Source of the DNA: Providencia alcalifaciens DSM 30120 | Lineage (GTDB): Bacteria; Pseudomonadota; Gammaproteobacteria; Enterobacterales; Enterobacteriaceae | Direction of reading: 5' to 3' | DNA: 64,000 nt | NCBI RefSeq assembly: GCF_000173415.1 | Contig: NZ_ABXW01000042.1 | Location: 1-64,000, forward strand | Shown: positions 8,380 to 16,288 of the stretch, in pieces | How positions within the stretch are numbered: position 1 is the stretch's first letter | How the letters are laid out: every line of letters starts with the position of its first letter | Notes under the pieces: model-generated | What the model was told of the DNA's origin: nothing | The model's database searches: none | Seen by the model: the letters and a program-made list of their open reading frames with translations, nothing else | Translations under genes and position numbers: made by a program

Positions 8380-9147
8380 ATGCCAATTCCATTAATAGTT
8401 GCAGGCGCAGGTTTAATGACTCTGGGCGGCCTAGCCGCAGTGACACAAGAAGCCTCAAAAATTGGTTTTCCCTCTTCGTCAGGTAGTAGCGATGATGAGT
8501 GGGGAGATAACATAAGTTATGGTGATAAAATTCGAGAGTATGAAAGTATAGCGATTGGCGGTGAACTTGGTGATGAAGATCCCGATGATAAGCGCAGAGG
8601 TAGCCAAGGAGCAGCCGCAGGCGCTGTGGCAGGTTCATCAGCAGGAGTAGCCGCAATTGAAGCAAGTAAAGGGTGTAAAGATTGTCCTGCTATTCCTTAT
8701 GTTATTCCTCATGAAAGAGAAATAACAAAAACAAAGACAATAGCAGCTTTTGAATATCAATCAAAAATATGTAAAAGCCCAATAAGGACGGTTGATACTC
8801 CTAGTGGACAATTAAAATATATTGACGAATGGCAATGTACAGTCCCTGTTCCTACTAGAACTAAATTTCCTTGTGTTGAATTTGATGGCTGGGTGCCCGA
8901 AGAGTGTAATTTTATTGAAACGAAAGATAACTTCGACTTTGCGTTTGATAAAGATGGAAATGTGAAGCCCTTTTTTAAAGGCGGGGGAAAGCCATTTAAG
9001 CAAGCTTCAGAACAAAATTGGTTATGTAGAGTTCCATTCAAAGGGAAATCGTATTCTGACTGGCATTTTTCCCAGCAAAAAATGTATAGATTTTGTACTA
9101 AAATATTCCAACAGCTATCTCAAATTAGAACACATCATACAATTTAA
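8380..9147 (+). CDS. T6SS effector with Tox-REase-5-like nuclease domain
   Basis: A 255-residue putative toxin. The ATG at 8380 is chosen because GGAGAAC precedes it; an upstream in-frame ATG at 8362 lies inside the preceding gene. Residues 1-24 form a small hydrophobic segment, residues ~35-95 a low-complexity linker rich in Gly, Ser, Ala and Asp, and residues ~100-255 a compact domain with EFDGWVPE, FIETKDNFDFAF and DWHFSQQKMYRF. This FDG...E.KD...W.F pattern matches my memory of Tox-REase-5, a restriction-endonuclease-fold DNase toxin family. Adaptor upstream and immunity gene 11 bases downstream support an effector role. Confidence 0.7.
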   Translation: MPIPLIVAGAGLMTLGGLAAVTQEASKIGFPSSSGSSDDEWGDNISYGDKIREYESIAIGGELGDEDPDDKRRGSQGAAAGAVAGSSAGVAAIEASKGCKDCPAIPYVIPHEREITKTKTIAAFEYQSKICKSPIRTVDTPSGQLKYIDEWQCTVPVPTRTKFPCVEFDGWVPEECNFIETKDNFDFAFDKDGNVKPFFKGGGKPFKQASEQNWLCRVPFKGKSYSDWHFSQQKMYRFCTKIFQQLSQIRTHHTI

Positions 9148-9158
9148 TATAGGGCTAA

Positions 9159-9839
9159 ATGATGAATTTAAATATTGAAGTAGATATTAAGTTAAATGAC
9201 AATGTGACGAATAGTACTATTATTGAAATATTTCAATTTATGATTGAGTTTTCAAAGAAAATAGCACATGCCGATCCTAAAGTTTGGTATTTTTGTGGGG
9301 ATTCACAAGAAGAGGCGATGAATTTCAAAGCATTTGAAAATGGTGTACCAACTGATTTTTTTAAGAATGAATATAATTTCAATAATATGGAAGCTATTTG
9401 GGCTGGGGATGATAACGCATTAGTCATAGTTAACAATGGAATTAGCTCTGTTTATAAACTTGAATTTGACTTAAGGAGGGTTGTCAATTTTAATTTTGAC
9501 ATGTTGATAGATTTTATATCTGAAAGTACGATTAAATTTAATTTAATAGATATTAGAATAGATACAAATAATTATTCATATAATCAAAATAACGTGTTCC
9601 CTGACAGACTTCCCGTTGGTTGGATGCTTTATCTCAATAAAAAAATCACGCAACAACAATTACCTATGGCGGCTGAACTTATTGATATTGAAAATAAAAA
9701 AAATAGCGGTACGTTGATTATCAGTACCGATCATGTGTTTGATGGTTCAAATAAAGACGATATCAAAAAAGCCAATGAAATCGAAATTCAGCTAACCGCA
9801 TTGGGGTTACTTCCACTTTATAACGAAATTTATAATTAA
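9159..9839 (+). CDS. Imm52-like immunity protein
   Basis: A 226-residue protein without signal peptide, as expected for immunity against a nuclease toxin acting in the cytoplasm. The C-terminal third shows LPVGWMLYLNKKI, an STDHVFDGSN turn and a final ALGLLPLYNEIYN, which resembles immunity family Imm52, commonly paired with Tox-REase-5 toxins. Family assignment is from memory of the pattern; position directly after the toxin is the stronger evidence. Two ATG codons in tandem (9159, 9162) are possible starts. The gene is markedly AT-rich compared with the core genes around it. Confidence 0.65.
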   Translation: MMNLNIEVDIKLNDNVTNSTIIEIFQFMIEFSKKIAHADPKVWYFCGDSQEEAMNFKAFENGVPTDFFKNEYNFNNMEAIWAGDDNALVIVNNGISSVYKLEFDLRRVVNFNFDMLIDFISESTIKFNLIDIRIDTNNYSYNQNNVFPDRLPVGWMLYLNKKITQQQLPMAAELIDIENKKNSGTLIISTDHVFDGSNKDDIKKANEIEIQLTALGLLPLYNEIYN

Positions 9840-9849
9840 AATTGAATTG

Positions 9850-10212
9850 ATGGCAGTATTAACGTTAATGGGATGTGGCAACCCCACACCCAAAGTAACA
9901 CCCAATAATCTACCGTCTGCTATTGCTGGTGAGGAATATAACACGGTTATTAATATTTCAGATAGTTATATAAGTGAGAAAAGTATTTCTTTTAATATGA
10001 TCCCCTGCAATTCTGGACTGTCATGGATCCCAATGATTTGATACCGAAATTTTCAGGGTAAAGTTCAAAAAGATGTAGATTTTCACACAATTACAGTATC
10101 AGGGACCCCATTAAAGAAAGGGATGATCCAAATTAAGATATCGGGCTTCACTCATTGAACCATGTATGCAGGTAAAGAATTCCATAAAATTTATGAAATA
10201 AAAATTGATTAA
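9850..10212 (+). pseudogene. Frameshifted lipoprotein gene at the end of the T6SS cassette
   Basis: The frame opens with MAVLTLMGCGNPTPK, a short lipobox-like start, and runs for about 60 codons to a stop near 10041. Coding continues in other frames: PNDLIPKFSG, then VQKDVDFHTITVSGTPLKKG, then an in-frame TGA after GFTH, then TMYAGKEFHKIYEIKID ending at 10212. The intact product would be a lipoprotein of about 120 residues with an Ig-like flavour. Its first codons sit only ten bases after the immunity gene. Function unknown. Confidence 0.65.
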
Positions 10213-10325
10213 CCCAATTTTCAAACCCCAAACCACTGAGCATATATTTAAGTATATAAAAAATTACCTATAAATTTATCCCAAATAAAAATAATGCATT
10301 GAATATTAAAAACGAGTCTGTCCTT

Positions 10326-10364
10326 ACCAAAAATCAGACGCTTAAAGCGTCTTTTTTATGTCTG
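10326..10364 (+). repeat. Direct repeat, right copy: tRNA-Leu 3' remnant plus terminator (att-like)
   Basis: Near-identical to 6828-6867. Similarity extends leftwards into the tRNA T-arm: CGAGTC at 10313 is followed by a short TGTCCTT stretch where the tRNA has CGGCCTTCGGC. So a degraded piece of tRNA-Leu 3' end is present. No integrase gene lies between the copies. Confidence 0.8.
10336..10357 (+). terminator. Terminator copy closing the T6SS cassette
   Basis: The same 7-bp stem as at 6838 (AGACGCT / AGCGTCT) with loop TAA and a six-T run. It now ends transcription of the cassette. Confidence 0.85.
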
Positions 10365-10710
10365 AAATTTCAGATTTACCAGTTTCTTATCACGATTTTT
10401 TCCATTTTTTGAACTATATAAACTCTAAGGATATAAAATATCCAAATTAATTCTAACGTTATTGAAAGTAATTATTGTTTTTAGCATATAGAATCCTGAG
10501 CTATCGATTAAGTAAAAAATATATATAAATAACGTAATACTATGTATTAAAATGATTTTCATCATAACTATATTAGTTAATGTAAAGATATAATGATGGT
10601 TTTTTACTATAATACAATGATTGATTAGGATTTTTTGCAAGAAAATGGAAAGGCGGTCTTGAACATGATAACATTATTCATTAATTTTATTTCGATTAGG
10701 TGAAAGTTTT
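10365..10710. other. AT-rich spacer without a recognisable gene
   Basis: This stretch separates the cassette from the restriction gene. It is strongly AT-rich and holds at most the restriction gene promoter; I see no repeat or conserved coding sequence. Confidence 0.6.
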
Positions 10711-11598
10711 ATGTCTTATCCATCACCACTGTTTTCTCAAACAGAAAAAAACCTTATTAACTTAATTAATAGTACATCACAGTTTACATGGAATAATTGT
10801 ATTTATGATGTTATAAAAGCAAGTAAACCCGCAACAAGTAGAGGTGAATGTAAAACAGATGTATTTATTAAAACTCTGCAAGGAAACTTCAAAATATCAA
10901 TAAAGCAATCCAATGCAGATTTTTTAGAGAATAAAATATCTTATGAGCGTGCAAAGCAAATTTTTGGAGATGATACAGATTCTATTTTACGTAGCAGTAT
11001 TGGAACTATTGAGCAAAGTTTTCAAAACCATCCTTTAATATGCTTTAAAAAAATGGGAAGAACGGAAGAAAAAACGATTCTATTAGGTTGGAAATTTGAG
11101 CTATTGAATAAAAAAGGTGGCGATAAATCAGGCGTTCTTCAGTTAACTGACGAGCAAAAGCTAAATGTTTATTCCGGTCATTTACTATCAAGTGATAAAC
11201 GGAATGCATCAGTTGATGGACAAGTAATAGCTGATTCTGGAGTCGCCGACTATATACTTGAAATTGATGAAGTTAGTGGTCATGACCTTCAGTTTTATAT
11301 TAATAAGCTTAAGCCTATTTGGGATTTTTCTAGGCAACAAACTATCTATTTTGCTTGTAAGGCATTGAACTATCGTTCCTTGGTGGATAAATGGGATGGA
11401 GATCGACCTCTAGCGGTATATGTAGATTGGTATTTACATCAAGGTGAGCTTAAAAGCTCTATATGTTATGACCAGCCTCTTCAAGTTAAGGGTAATGTTG
11501 TTGGTAATAGGGTAAGAGAGATTTTAAACGAGTTGAATATTACCAGCGATAATTTTGATGAATTAAAAGAATACTATTTTGGTAATACCTATCCTTGA
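10711..11598 (+). CDS. Probable type II restriction endonuclease
   Basis: A 295-residue protein with no close named match from memory. Its first half contains SRGECKTDVFIKT followed about ten residues later by FKISIKQSNADFLENK, compatible with a PD-(D/E)xK nuclease core (acidic residue, then a K-containing strand). It is convergent with a C5-cytosine methyltransferase whose stop codon is only 47 bases away, the normal setting of a restriction enzyme. Target site cannot be read from this protein; the methyltransferase suggests a GGCC-related site. Low GC points to horizontal transfer. Confidence 0.7.
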   Translation: MSYPSPLFSQTEKNLINLINSTSQFTWNNCIYDVIKASKPATSRGECKTDVFIKTLQGNFKISIKQSNADFLENKISYERAKQIFGDDTDSILRSSIGTIEQSFQNHPLICFKKMGRTEEKTILLGWKFELLNKKGGDKSGVLQLTDEQKLNVYSGHLLSSDKRNASVDGQVIADSGVADYILEIDEVSGHDLQFYINKLKPIWDFSRQQTIYFACKALNYRSLVDKWDGDRPLAVYVDWYLHQGELKSSICYDQPLQVKGNVVGNRVREILNELNITSDNFDELKEYYFGNTYP

Positions 11599-11615
11599 AG
11601 TTTAAATTAAAGCAA

Positions 11616-11638
11616 AAAGGGGCATTTGGAGCCCCTTT
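11616..11638. terminator. Bidirectional terminator between restriction and methylase genes
   Basis: The stem AAAGGGGC / GCCCCTTT in the 46-base gap serves both convergent genes. Confidence 0.8.
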
Positions 11639-11644
11639 GTTGTA

Positions 11645-12637
11645 TCAATTAATATGGTCAAGATGTTTACGAATACTAGTAGCTAATATTTTAGCGAAAG
11701 GAACTGCAACTGCATTCCCAATCATTTTGTAACCTACAGCAACGTTGTTATATAAAAATTCAAAATTATCAGGAAATCCCTGTATACGAGCACATTCTCG
11801 GACACTTAACCGTCTATATTCATGACCCGTAATAAATGCAAATTTGTCAGTTTCAACTTTTTCCATTTTGGGTGCACTTGGGTGAATTGGAGCGTGCCGT
11901 CCACCTGCTTGTATTGTAAATGATGGTTCATCCCATGCTCTAACTCTATTTCGTGACATAAAGATTGATGAGAAGTCGCCGATCATATACTCATGGTTCA
12001 CGACCTGAACATTTGGATTTGGTTTTTGTCCACTAAGGGCAGGGACTGCTAAACCATCAAGATCTTTAATGATATCTTTGAGAACTTTCCTTTTGTCTTT
12101 TTCAATGGGTTCTGGAAAAGTATAAGGAATATTCAGATCACTTCTGAAACCAACGAAAATCACACGTTTTCTATCTTGAGCTACGCCATAGTCTACTGCA
12201 TTAAGCATTTTGTAATATAGATCATAGCCTGCGTCTTTAAACATTTTCTTTATGTTATCAAGAGCATCTTTATGTCTGGCATGCTCCATACCACTAACAT
12301 TTTCAGCAAGAAAAAACTTTGGCTTTTTGGCTTCTAAGATTCTAATAAAATCAAAGAAAAGCTGACCTCGCTTATCATTAATGCCTCTTTGAGCGCCAGC
12401 TTCACTCCAACTTTGGCATGGAGGCCCTCCAATAATTCCATCACATTCAGGAACTTCATCAGAAGTAATATTGGTGATACTACGCTGATCTAACTCAGTG
12501 TGCGGGTGGTTTTTCTTGTAAGTAGCCCAAATATCTTTGTCAAATTCATTGGCCCAAATCACATTAAAGCCAGCTTGTTCGAATCCAAGATCTAGCCCAC
12601 CTGCGCCGGCAAAAAATGAAACGATTCTATTAGACAT
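11645..12637 (-). CDS. DNA (cytosine-5-)-methyltransferase of a type II R-M system
   Basis: A 330-residue enzyme using the MSNRIV start at 12637; a further in-frame start at 12688 would add 17 residues that do not align with the family. It has motif I FFAGAGGLDLGF, motif IV GGPPCQSWSEAG with the catalytic cysteine, motif VI AENVSGM, motif VIII QDRKRV and C-terminal motifs IX/X (RRLSVRECARIQGFP, YKMIGNAV). It resembles M.HaeIII and M.NgoPII (GGCC) over most of its length, but the recognition region (FTIQAGGRHAPIHP) differs from both, so specificity may not be GGCC. It protects host DNA from the convergent nuclease. Confidence 0.93.
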   Translation of the reverse strand: MSNRIVSFFAGAGGLDLGFEQAGFNVIWANEFDKDIWATYKKNHPHTELDQRSITNITSDEVPECDGIIGGPPCQSWSEAGAQRGINDKRGQLFFDFIRILEAKKPKFFLAENVSGMEHARHKDALDNIKKMFKDAGYDLYYKMLNAVDYGVAQDRKRVIFVGFRSDLNIPYTFPEPIEKDKRKVLKDIIKDLDGLAVPALSGQKPNPNVQVVNHEYMIGDFSSIFMSRNRVRAWDEPSFTIQAGGRHAPIHPSAPKMEKVETDKFAFITGHEYRRLSVRECARIQGFPDNFEFLYNNVAVGYKMIGNAVAVPFAKILATSIRKHLDHIN

Positions 12638-13520
12638 ATTTTTGTAGTTCACCAGTTCGTTAAAGTATCTCAAAGTATAGCAAAACACTGTATAAAAGGC
12701 CAGGTTTGTTTGCTACTTTACAGAATATAGAAAAAGAAGAAAAGACTTCTGTACATGTTCATGGATAAAAATATGGATGCTTGGGGAACAACGTTTTTGA
12801 CTCAATATTTGCGTTATTATTTAGCCTAAAGGATCTATTTTTTTAAAAATATAATATCTATTGATTATTTTATGAAAGAAAAAATATAGATATAAGAATT
12901 ATTAATCCAATAAATATTAACATTTTTAAACTATTATAGATCAATACAACACTCTCAATTTGTCAGAAAAGCCTAAAGAATATTTGTTCGATCATTACTA
13001 GGTAAAAGATAAGGATAGCTAAGTAAAATGCTATTTTTCGGTACAGTAAATTGAACTACAGAGACATTTGAACCACCTGCAAGTTAATAGAATAAGTAAT
13101 TCCTATATTGATGAGTATAAGAATGATTCTTTTCATAATTTTTACTTTTTTAAGTGGCATATTTACTTAAAAATGGTGGCTTTATCTATGCATGGCAGGA
13201 GATTTTCGTCGCCGAACACATTCTATTTCATCAACACCTACTCTATTAAAATCACCAACAATTGAAGAGACTTTATTTGCAATAATGCCTTCATTTGCTG
13301 TAGCAGTTTTTGGGCTTTTTTACGAAAAAATTCAGGTTGATTAACCCGTTATCAACAGAAAATTTTGGCATACTAGCGCCTTCATTACCAATATTTGCAT
13401 TCAGGTAGAGCCATAAGATAAATGAACAAGTGAGTTAGCCTGAGCAAGGCTTTTTCTGCGAATGGATGCATGGTAGATGCACAGTTCGAAATATAGTAAA
13501 AATGGCGGGAGAGGTACATA
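12638..13520. other. AT-rich intergenic region, no confident gene
   Basis: About 880 bases follow the methyltransferase start. A 50-codon frame at 13192-13344 has a hydrophobic C-terminal half and could be a gene fragment, but it lacks a ribosome site. No RNA gene or repeat was recognised. Confidence 0.5.
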
Positions 13521-13553
13521 AAATAGCACCACGACCTAAGTCAGTGGTGCTAT
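13521..13553 (-). terminator. Terminator of the cytochrome c peroxidase gene
   Basis: The perfect 10-bp stem ATAGCACCAC / GTGGTGCTAT is followed on the minus strand by TTTTA, 22 bases beyond the stop codon. Confidence 0.85.
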
Positions 13554-13575
13554 GCAAAGATAACTCAATCAATCA

Positions 13576-14979
13576 TTATTGTGCTTCGTTCTGTGAGACA
13601 TACGGCGTGTAAACACCCGTTAAGCTCTTCAGGAAGGCGACAATATCGTCGACATCTTTTTGTGGTAACTCTTTACCCACTTGATAACGCAACATTTGTT
13701 TGACTGCTTCATCTAAGGTAGCCACATCACCACGGTGAAAATACGGTGCGGTTAACTCAACATTGCGCAGAGTTGGGACTTTTTGGCGCAGTTTATCGCG
13801 TTCTTCAGAGGTGACATTCATACGTCCGATGTCTTGTGCGGTGACTTCACCGAATTCATAGTCTTTCTTCAAACCTAACGGCTCGAAAGAACGACCACCG
13901 AGGATCACGCCGCCATGGCAAGTTGCACATTTATTCTCTTTAAATAATTGATAACCATGCTGCTGTTGCGCTGTGAGTGCAGCACTATCGCCGCGTAACC
14001 AATTATCGAATGGTGAATCTGGGGTGATTAGGGTTTTTTCGAATTCTGCGATAGCATCAGTGATGCTGTCGCCTGTAAACCCTTCAGGGTAAACCGCATT
14101 GAAATCCTGTTTTAATACCGGGTCTTTATCCAGTTTTACAATGATTTCATCCCATGATTTGGATGCCATTTCGATTGGATTTAATGGCGGACCGCCTGCT
14201 TGTGCTTGTAAGTCAGGGGCACGACCATCCCAGAATTGCTCGACGTTAAACACAGAGTTGAACACAGTGGGTGCATTGATTGGGCCAACGGCACCGCCAA
14301 CACCGATGGAGGTTTTACGACCATCAACCCCACCAGCATTTAGCGCATGGCAGTGAGCACAAGAGATGGTGCTGTCTCCAGATAAGCGAGCGTCATGGTA
14401 CAGGCGAAAGCCTAACGCCACTTTCTTATCATCCACTTCCAGTGATTTTGGAATTGGCTGGATTGGCTCATTGCGGTGCTCTACCGCAGTGTCCTCGGTG
14501 GCATAATGCTCTGCGCGCTGCTTCGCAATCCAACCGAGTAATTTATCGCGTTCTTCGTCACTCACACTACTTGCCCAGTGCAGTGCTACATAACGTGTTG
14601 GTGGCATGGTGTGATTCTGCATCACCCACTCAATTTTATTTAATTCGCTCTGAGGAACTGGTTCTCCAGCAATTAACGCAGCGCGAGCGGCTTCAAGGTT
14701 AAAGGACTTATAACCCAGTTGAATATCGTACTCCATCAGTTGTTTAGCAATTGGAAATGAGGCATAAGCAGGTAAGTCAGTTGACGGCGTGTGACAGTAA
14801 TCGCATCCTTTTTCGGCAAAGAATTGGAGGACTTGATTATTTTCTGCAATTCTAGATGTCTGAATGTCACTATTTTGTCTTCGTTGATTATCGTGGTACC
14901 ACACATATCCAGATAACCCAAAATAACCGAGTAAAAGCAAAAATATGGTAGCGACCGTAATGCGAGTAAATTTTTTCAT
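13576..14979 (-). CDS. ccp: Tri-haem cytochrome c peroxidase (YhjA type)
   Basis: A 467-residue protein anchored by one N-terminal membrane helix (residues ~8-28) and facing the periplasm. Three c-type haem motifs are visible: CDYCH near residue 59, CAHCH near 207 and CATCH near 352. Classical bacterial peroxidases have only two; the additional N-terminal domain makes this the YhjA-type quinol peroxidase, which reduces hydrogen peroxide with electrons from the quinol pool under low oxygen. E. coli YhjA is of similar length. A perfect FNR box about 100 bases upstream fits anaerobic induction. Confidence 0.93.
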   Translation of the reverse strand: MKKFTRITVATIFLLLLGYFGLSGYVWYHDNQRRQNSDIQTSRIAENNQVLQFFAEKGCDYCHTPSTDLPAYASFPIAKQLMEYDIQLGYKSFNLEAARAALIAGEPVPQSELNKIEWVMQNHTMPPTRYVALHWASSVSDEERDKLLGWIAKQRAEHYATEDTAVEHRNEPIQPIPKSLEVDDKKVALGFRLYHDARLSGDSTISCAHCHALNAGGVDGRKTSIGVGGAVGPINAPTVFNSVFNVEQFWDGRAPDLQAQAGGPPLNPIEMASKSWDEIIVKLDKDPVLKQDFNAVYPEGFTGDSITDAIAEFEKTLITPDSPFDNWLRGDSAALTAQQQHGYQLFKENKCATCHGGVILGGRSFEPLGLKKDYEFGEVTAQDIGRMNVTSEERDKLRQKVPTLRNVELTAPYFHRGDVATLDEAVKQMLRYQVGKELPQKDVDDIVAFLKSLTGVYTPYVSQNEAQ

Positions 14980-15533
14980 TACACTATCCTTGGAAGATTG
15001 CGGTCAAATATAATTAAATATTTTTAGTTAATATAATTCTATGGACGGGCTATTATGGTTAAATAAAGCACAATGGTTTTTGATTTTTATCAATGATAAC
15101 CATCGGTTTAATCGATTGCTGAAATAAGATTTGCCTATTAATAAGAGTGAAATTTATTTTTATCGTTTTTTTTTGTTTTCATAATCATATGATTTTATTT
15201 GGTTATTGTTGTTTTTTACTTGAAATTATTATTTATTAATGATTGGTCAGTAATGATGATTTCGCCGTTAATTAAAATAAATTTAGAAAATTTCTATATA
15301 AGTTAAGTCAATATTTATGTTTATTAAAAAATAAATGCATTTTTAAAATAGAAAAAATAAACAAAGCGTAAATTAAAAATAATAATGTAAAAATAGCGAA
15401 TTATTTTTATTTTATTACCGAGAAACTTATTAAAAACAATTCAGTTAGTAATTCCCCTTTGAAATTCATTTCTTCTGAAAATATTTTGTGATGTAGATTC
15501 GTGTCGATAATGGCTATTTGCCGTCCTAATTTA
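14980..15533. other. Very AT-rich divergent intergenic region
   Basis: This lies between ccp and the hyf operon. Besides the FNR box it consists of long A/T runs with no reading frame of note. The composition is typical of DNA silenced by H-NS. Confidence 0.6.
15080..15093. promoter_or_regulatory. FNR box upstream of ccp
   Basis: TTGATTTTTATCAA matches the FNR consensus TTGAT-N4-ATCAA at every position. It is centred 107 bases upstream of the ccp start codon. FNR is the oxygen-sensing activator, and E. coli yhjA is FNR-dependent. Confidence 0.85.
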
Positions 15534-15549
15534 TCGTCATTAGTGTCGA
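15534..15549 (+). promoter_or_regulatory. Shared upstream activator element of the hyf operon (HyfR/FhlA-type site)
   Basis: TCGTCATTAGTGTCGA fits the pattern TCGTCA-N4-TGTCGA, also found upstream of hydN and fdhF. It is an imperfect palindrome and ends 50 bases before the sigma-54 element. It resembles the TGTCG/TGACA half-sites described for FhlA. Confidence 0.75.
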
Positions 15550-15598
15550 TTTTTCCATGTAATCAAATTAACCATTTGATAAATAACAAAAATAATCA

Positions 15599-15614
15599 TG
15601 GCATGAAATATGCT
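15599..15614 (+). promoter_or_regulatory. Sigma-54 promoter of the hyf operon
   Basis: TGGCATGAAATATGCT has GG and GC at the exact -24/-12 spacing of the TGGCACG-N4-TTGCW consensus, 55 bases before hyfA. Confidence 0.85.
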
Positions 15615-15669
15615 AATACAACTCCATCAATATTAATAATTCGATCGATTTGATTGGAGGGGAAAGCGA

Positions 15670-16287
15670 ATGAATCGCTTTGTAATTGCAGACCCACAAC
15701 TGTGTATCGGATGTAATACCTGCATGGCAGCGTGCTCAGAAACGCATAAAGCCCAAGGATTACAAACACATCCGCGACTAAAGGTGGTCAAAGTTGGCGA
15801 GCTCACCGCACCGATGCTCTGTCGTCAATGTGACGATGCTCCGTGTGCGCGCGTGTGTCCGGTCAATGCCATCACACACGAAAATGGCATGATTGTGCTG
15901 AACGAAAGCCTGTGTATCGGGTGCAAACTGTGTGGACTGGTTTGCCCATTTGGGGCTATCACGCCATCAGGTAGCAAACCGGTGGATACGCCTGATTTCT
16001 TTGAACAATATGTACCGAAAGAGATGCTGTTAGATGTGCCCGATAGCCTCCCAACCATGAATCCCTTCCTTGCGTGGAACGCCGGAATTCGCAACGTTGC
16101 TGTGAAATGTGATCTATGTGATTTCAGTGACGAAGGACCGGCTTGCGTCAAAGTCTGCCCGACCGATGCCCTCCATCTGGTGGAAGAAAATCAACTCGAA
16201 AACGAAAGTGCCAAACGCCGTAATGCCTCTGTCGATGTCATGCCGCCAGAGTTCGACATTTTTGTTGCTGATCGGGAGAACCCATAA
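15670..16287 (+). CDS. hyfA: Hydrogenase-4 iron-sulfur subunit HyfA
   Basis: A 205-residue electron-transfer protein of the HyfA/HycB/HydN group. Four cysteine clusters, at residues 12-22, 51-63, 82-92 and 147-163, would bind four [4Fe-4S] clusters. It should carry electrons from formate dehydrogenase H to the hydrogenase core on the cytoplasmic side of the membrane. It is the first gene of a ten-gene operon, with GGAGG before the ATG, and is preceded by a sigma-54 promoter and activator site. Confidence 0.95.
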   Translation: MNRFVIADPQLCIGCNTCMAACSETHKAQGLQTHPRLKVVKVGELTAPMLCRQCDDAPCARVCPVNAITHENGMIVLNESLCIGCKLCGLVCPFGAITPSGSKPVDTPDFFEQYVPKEMLLDVPDSLPTMNPFLAWNAGIRNVAVKCDLCDFSDEGPACVKVCPTDALHLVEENQLENESAKRRNASVDVMPPEFDIFVADRENP

Positions 16288-16288
16288 C

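Noticed and set aside
8362-8380. Longer start of the toxin gene at 8362
   Set aside because: It would lie inside the preceding gene. The ATG at 8380 has a better-placed GGAG.
10425-10640. Minus-strand frame of 71 residues rich in Ile and Phe
   Set aside because: It lies in very AT-rich DNA, has no ribosome site, and its composition is that expected by chance from AT-rich sequence.
13068-13344. Overlapping short plus-strand frames (65 and 50 codons) after the methyltransferase
   Set aside because: No ribosome site and no recognisable domain. At most a fragment, so left in the intergenic entry.
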